Assembly: GCA_030666145.1 (NCBI GenBank)
Contig: DAOUYK010000003.1
Location: 1 to 38,018, forward strand
DNA from: Mycolicibacterium sp.
GTDB lineage: Bacteria > Actinomycetota > Actinomycetes > Mycobacteriales > Mycobacteriaceae
Length of the DNA stretch: 38,018 nt
Reading direction: 5' to 3'
Shown: one piece after another, positions 35,767-38,018 of the stretch
Position numbering within the stretch: the stretch's first letter is position 1
Layout: every line of letters starts with the position of its first letter
The notes under the pieces: model-generated
Seen by the model: only the letters and a program-made list of their open reading frames with translations
Told to the model about the DNA's origin: nothing
Database searches by the model: none
Made by a program: the position numbers and the translations under genes

Positions 35767-37062
35767 GTGAGCACCTGGCCGGCCCCGTGCACCGCAACCC
35801 CTGTGCAAGCGACCGTCACCGTGCCCGGTTCGAAGTCACAAACCAACCGGGCACTGGTATTGGCGGCGTTGGCCGTCCCGCAGGGCCCCTCGACGATCAG
35901 CGGTGCGCTGCGCAGCCGCGACACCGACCTGATGATCGGCGCACTGCAGGCGCTCGGTGTCAGCGTCGAAGCTTCCGGCTCCGGGGACACCGAGCTGGCC
36001 GTCGGCGGCTCGCTTGCACCGCAGCCCGGTCTGCGTATCGACTGCGGTCTGGCGGGTACGGTATTGCGGTTCGTGCCGCCGGTGGCAGCACTGAGCACCG
36101 AAACGGTTACCTTCGACGGCGACGAGCAGGCCCGCTCCCGCCCGATCGCGCCACTGCTCAGCGGGCTGCGCGGACTCGGGGTGAGCATCGAGGGCGACAA
36201 GCTGCCCTTCGCCGTCCGCGGCGGCGGGTCGGTGCGCGGTGGCACAGTCGAGATCGACGCGTCAGGCTCCTCGCAGTTCGTTTCGGGGCTACTGCTGTCG
36301 GGTGCCACATTCACCGAGGGATTAACGATCCTGCACAGCGGGGACCCGGTGCCATCCGCGCCGCACGTGGCCATGACGGTCTCGATGCTGCGCGAGGCCA
36401 GCGTCGACGTCGACGACTCCCAACCGAACCGCTGGCATGTATCTTCCGGCCCGATAGCGTTGCGGCACTGGATCATCGAGCCAGACCTGTCCAATGCGGT
36501 GCCGTTCCTGGCCGCCGCTGTGGTCAGCGCCGGCACAGTCGGCGTTACGGGGTGGCCGATGGTGAGCACACAGCCGGCAGAGGCCATCGTGTCGATCCTC
36601 GAAGCCCTCGGCGCCGTTGTGCGCCAGGTCGGTTCGAATCTGGAGGTGCACGGTTCGGAGAGCTACGGCGGCATCGACATCGACCTGAACGACGTCGGCG
36701 AGCTCGCCCCGTCGGTCGCTGCGATGGCCGCACTTGCCACCCCCGGGTCGGTGTCGCGGCTGGGGGGCATCGCTCACCTGCGTGGCCACGAAACCGATCG
36801 GTTGAGCGCACTGTGCACCGAACTCAACGGGCTCGGCGGCCAGTGCGAGGAGTCCCCGGACGGGTTGATCATCACCTCGCGAACGCTGCACTCCGGTGTG
36901 TGGCGGTCCTACGCCGATCACCGGATGGCAACGGCGGGTGCGATCGTCGGCCTGCGGGTTCCCGGAGTGGAGGTCGAGGACATCGGTACCACCGCCAAAA
37001 CGCTGCCCGACTTCCCACAGCTGTGGGCAGGCATGCTGGCCGGTCTGACCGCGGATCTTTAG
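35767..37062 (+). CDS. aroA: 5-enolpyruvylshikimate-3-phosphate synthase
   Basis: A 431-residue EPSP synthase, the sixth step of the shikimate pathway, joining shikimate-3-phosphate and PEP. Substrate-binding segments: [17 protein letters not shown] (P-binding Lys), [32 protein letters not shown] and the C-terminal [10 protein letters not shown]. Start GTG at 35767 (MSTWPAP) fits the M. tuberculosis start; an ATG at 35728 would add 13 residues. It is followed by rsgA on the same strand, 12 bp away. Confidence 0.95.
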   Translation: MSTWPAPCTATPVQATVTVPGSKSQTNRALVLAALAVPQGPSTISGALRSRDTDLMIGALQALGVSVEASGSGDTELAVGGSLAPQPGLRIDCGLAGTVLRFVPPVAALSTETVTFDGDEQARSRPIAPLLSGLRGLGVSIEGDKLPFAVRGGGSVRGGTVEIDASGSSQFVSGLLLSGATFTEGLTILHSGDPVPSAPHVAMTVSMLREASVDVDDSQPNRWHVSSGPIALRHWIIEPDLSNAVPFLAAAVVSAGTVGVTGWPMVSTQPAEAIVSILEALGAVVRQVGSNLEVHGSESYGGIDIDLNDVGELAPSVAAMAALATPGSVSRLGGIAHLRGHETDRLSALCTELNGLGGQCEESPDGLIITSRTLHSGVWRSYADHRMATAGAIVGLRVPGVEVEDIGTTAKTLPDFPQLWAGMLAGLTADL

Positions 37063-37074
37063 AGGCAGGCACGC

Positions 37075-38018
37075 TTGAGTCCACGCGAATACGACGAGAC
37101 CGATGTCCGGGTGCGACCCGGCCGGAGCTCGCGGCCGCGGACCAAGACCCGCCCCGAACATGCCGACGCGCTGGAGGCAATGGTCGTCGCAGTTGACCGC
37201 GGCCGGTGGGGTTGCGTACTCGGCGGCGACCCTGCCCGCCGGGTGACCGCGATGCGCGCCCGGGAGTTGGGCCGCACGCCGATCGTCGTCGGTGACGATG
37301 TCGACATCGTCGGCGACCTTTCAGGCCGCACCGACACCCTGGCCAGGATCGTCCGTCGCGGGCAACGCCGAACGGTGCTGCGCCGCACCGCCGATGACAC
37401 CGATCCGACAGAGCGGGTCTTCGTCGCCAACGCCGACCAACTGCTGATCGTCGTTGCGCTTGCCGACCCCCCGCCGCGAGCGGGCCTGGTCGAACGCGCG
37501 TTGATCGCCGCTTACGCCGGTGGGCTCCAACCGATCTTGTGCCTAACCAAGACCGATCTCGCGCCGGCAGGGCCGTTCGCCGCGCAGTTCGCCGACCTCG
37601 ATCTGACCATCATCACCGCCGGCCGCAGCGACCAACTCGACGAGGTGGTGTCCCTACTGGCCGACAAGGTCACCGCCCTCCTCGGCCACTCCGGGGTGGG
37701 CAAGTCCACTTTGGTGAATCGCCTTGTCCCCGAGGCAGAACGGGCGACCGGCGTGGTGACCGACGTCGGCAAAGGCCGGCATACTTCGACGCAATCGGTG
37801 GCCCTGCCCTTGGAGTTCGGCGGGTGGGTGATCGACACGCCTGGTATCCGGTCTTTCGGGCTCGCCCACATCGCGCCCGCCGATGTGATGATGGCGTTCT
37901 CCGATCTGGCCGGGGCGATCACCGACTGTCCACGGGGGTGCGGGCACATGGGTCCGCCCGCGGACCCGGAGTGTGCCCTCGATGCGCTATCGGGCCCGGC
38001 CCTGGGGCGAGTCAGGGC
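37075..38018 (+). CDS. rsgA: RsgA, ribosome small-subunit GTPase, 3' end cut by window
   Basis: Starts at TTG (37075, reading LSPREYDETD) with AGAGG 9 nt upstream and runs out of the window after about 314 codons; about 15 residues are missing. It is a circularly permuted GTPase: the G4 motif TKTD precedes G1 LLGHSGVGKST, followed by the G3 DTPG. A C-terminal Cys/His zinc region (CPRGCGHM...C) is visible. RsgA assists 30S maturation. It follows aroA by 12 bp, probably co-transcribed. Confidence 0.93.
   Translation, partial: MSPREYDETDVRVRPGRSSRPRTKTRPEHADALEAMVVAVDRGRWGCVLGGDPARRVTAMRARELGRTPIVVGDDVDIVGDLSGRTDTLARIVRRGQRRTVLRRTADDTDPTERVFVANADQLLIVVALADPPPRAGLVERALIAAYAGGLQPILCLTKTDLAPAGPFAAQFADLDLTIITAGRSDQLDEVVSLLADKVTALLGHSGVGKSTLVNRLVPEAERATGVVTDVGKGRHTSTQSVALPLEFGGWVIDTPGIRSFGLAHIAPADVMMAFSDLAGAITDCPRGCGHMGPPADPECALDALSGPALGRVR

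Noticed and set aside
35721-36587. N-terminal extension of the SRAP frame to 542 residues
   Set aside because: The extension lies antisense to aroA, lacks domain features, and would bury the catalytic Cys2 that must be N-terminal.
34944-37196. A very long plus-strand open frame spanning SRAP and aroA
   Set aside because: Its translation is rich in Arg/Gly/Pro with no recognisable domain. It lies antisense to SRAP and out of frame with aroA, both of which have clear motifs, so it is a shadow frame caused by high GC.

Overview
The window is a piece of a high-GC actinobacterial chromosome. It is almost certainly a mycobacterium, most likely a nontuberculous (Mycolicibacterium-like) species. Gene order follows the M. 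tuberculosis Rv3197-Rv3228 block: ABC1 kinase, whiB7, uvrD2, nudC, K+ channel, adnB/adnA, lipV, an alkyltransferase-like protein, moeZ, TetR, rhlE, ParA-like ATPase, gpm2, entC, whiB1, pdtaS, the biotin-carrier protein TB7.3, rshA/sigH, SDR, SRAP, aroA and rsgA. Several encoded proteins (WhiB1, WhiB7, MoeZ, TB7.3, SigH) are near-identical to the mycobacterial versions I remember. The window also holds genes I do not associate with this block in M. tuberculosis: a DUF985 cupin, a small lipoprotein, a DoxX-like membrane protein and a type II dehydroquinase.

Layout. Positions 1-2000 hold the 3' part of an ABC1/UbiB-type kinase gene and, convergent to it, whiB7 with a long leader carrying a recognisable upstream ORF, a strong hairpin and a promoter with an AT-rich box. 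Positions 2000-7740 hold uvrD2, a small variable segment (duplicated short repeats, cupin, lipoprotein) where mycoredoxin mrx1 would be expected, then nudC and a TrkA-type K+ channel. Positions 7787-15779 hold a DoxX protein, the AdnAB helicase-nuclease pair, LipV and an alkyltransferase-like protein. Positions 15858-25997 hold a kinase-fold protein, MoeZ, a DUF3152 membrane protease-like protein, a TetR regulator, a DUF3107 protein, an MmpS3-like protein, a ferritin-like protein, RhlE, a beta-propeller membrane protein and a ParA-like ATPase with an internal repeat. Positions 26056-30090 hold the overlapping gpm2-entC-GNAT run, a convergent aroQ-membrane protein pair and a lipid kinase. Positions 30206-38018 hold whiB1 with a CRP-type site, pdtaS, the biotin-carrier protein, the ribosomal microprotein bL37, rshA/sigH, an SDR, SRAP, aroA and the truncated rsgA.

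How it works together. The region is rich in stress and DNA-damage functions. It encodes two WhiB Fe-S regulators (antibiotic stress, NO sensing), the SigH/RshA redox switch, the PdtaS sensor kinase and nucleic-acid maintenance enzymes (UvrD2, AdnAB, alkyltransferase-like protein, SRAP/HMCES). It also carries chorismate-linked metabolism (AroA, AroQ, EntC). No CRISPR array, prophage, insertion sequence, tRNA or rRNA was seen. The most informative oddities are a changed Walker A motif in RhlE (GK-Pro instead of GK-Thr), three short tandem-repeat patches, the bL37 gene whose stop overlaps that of rshA, the whiB7 attenuation leader, and the missing mrx1.
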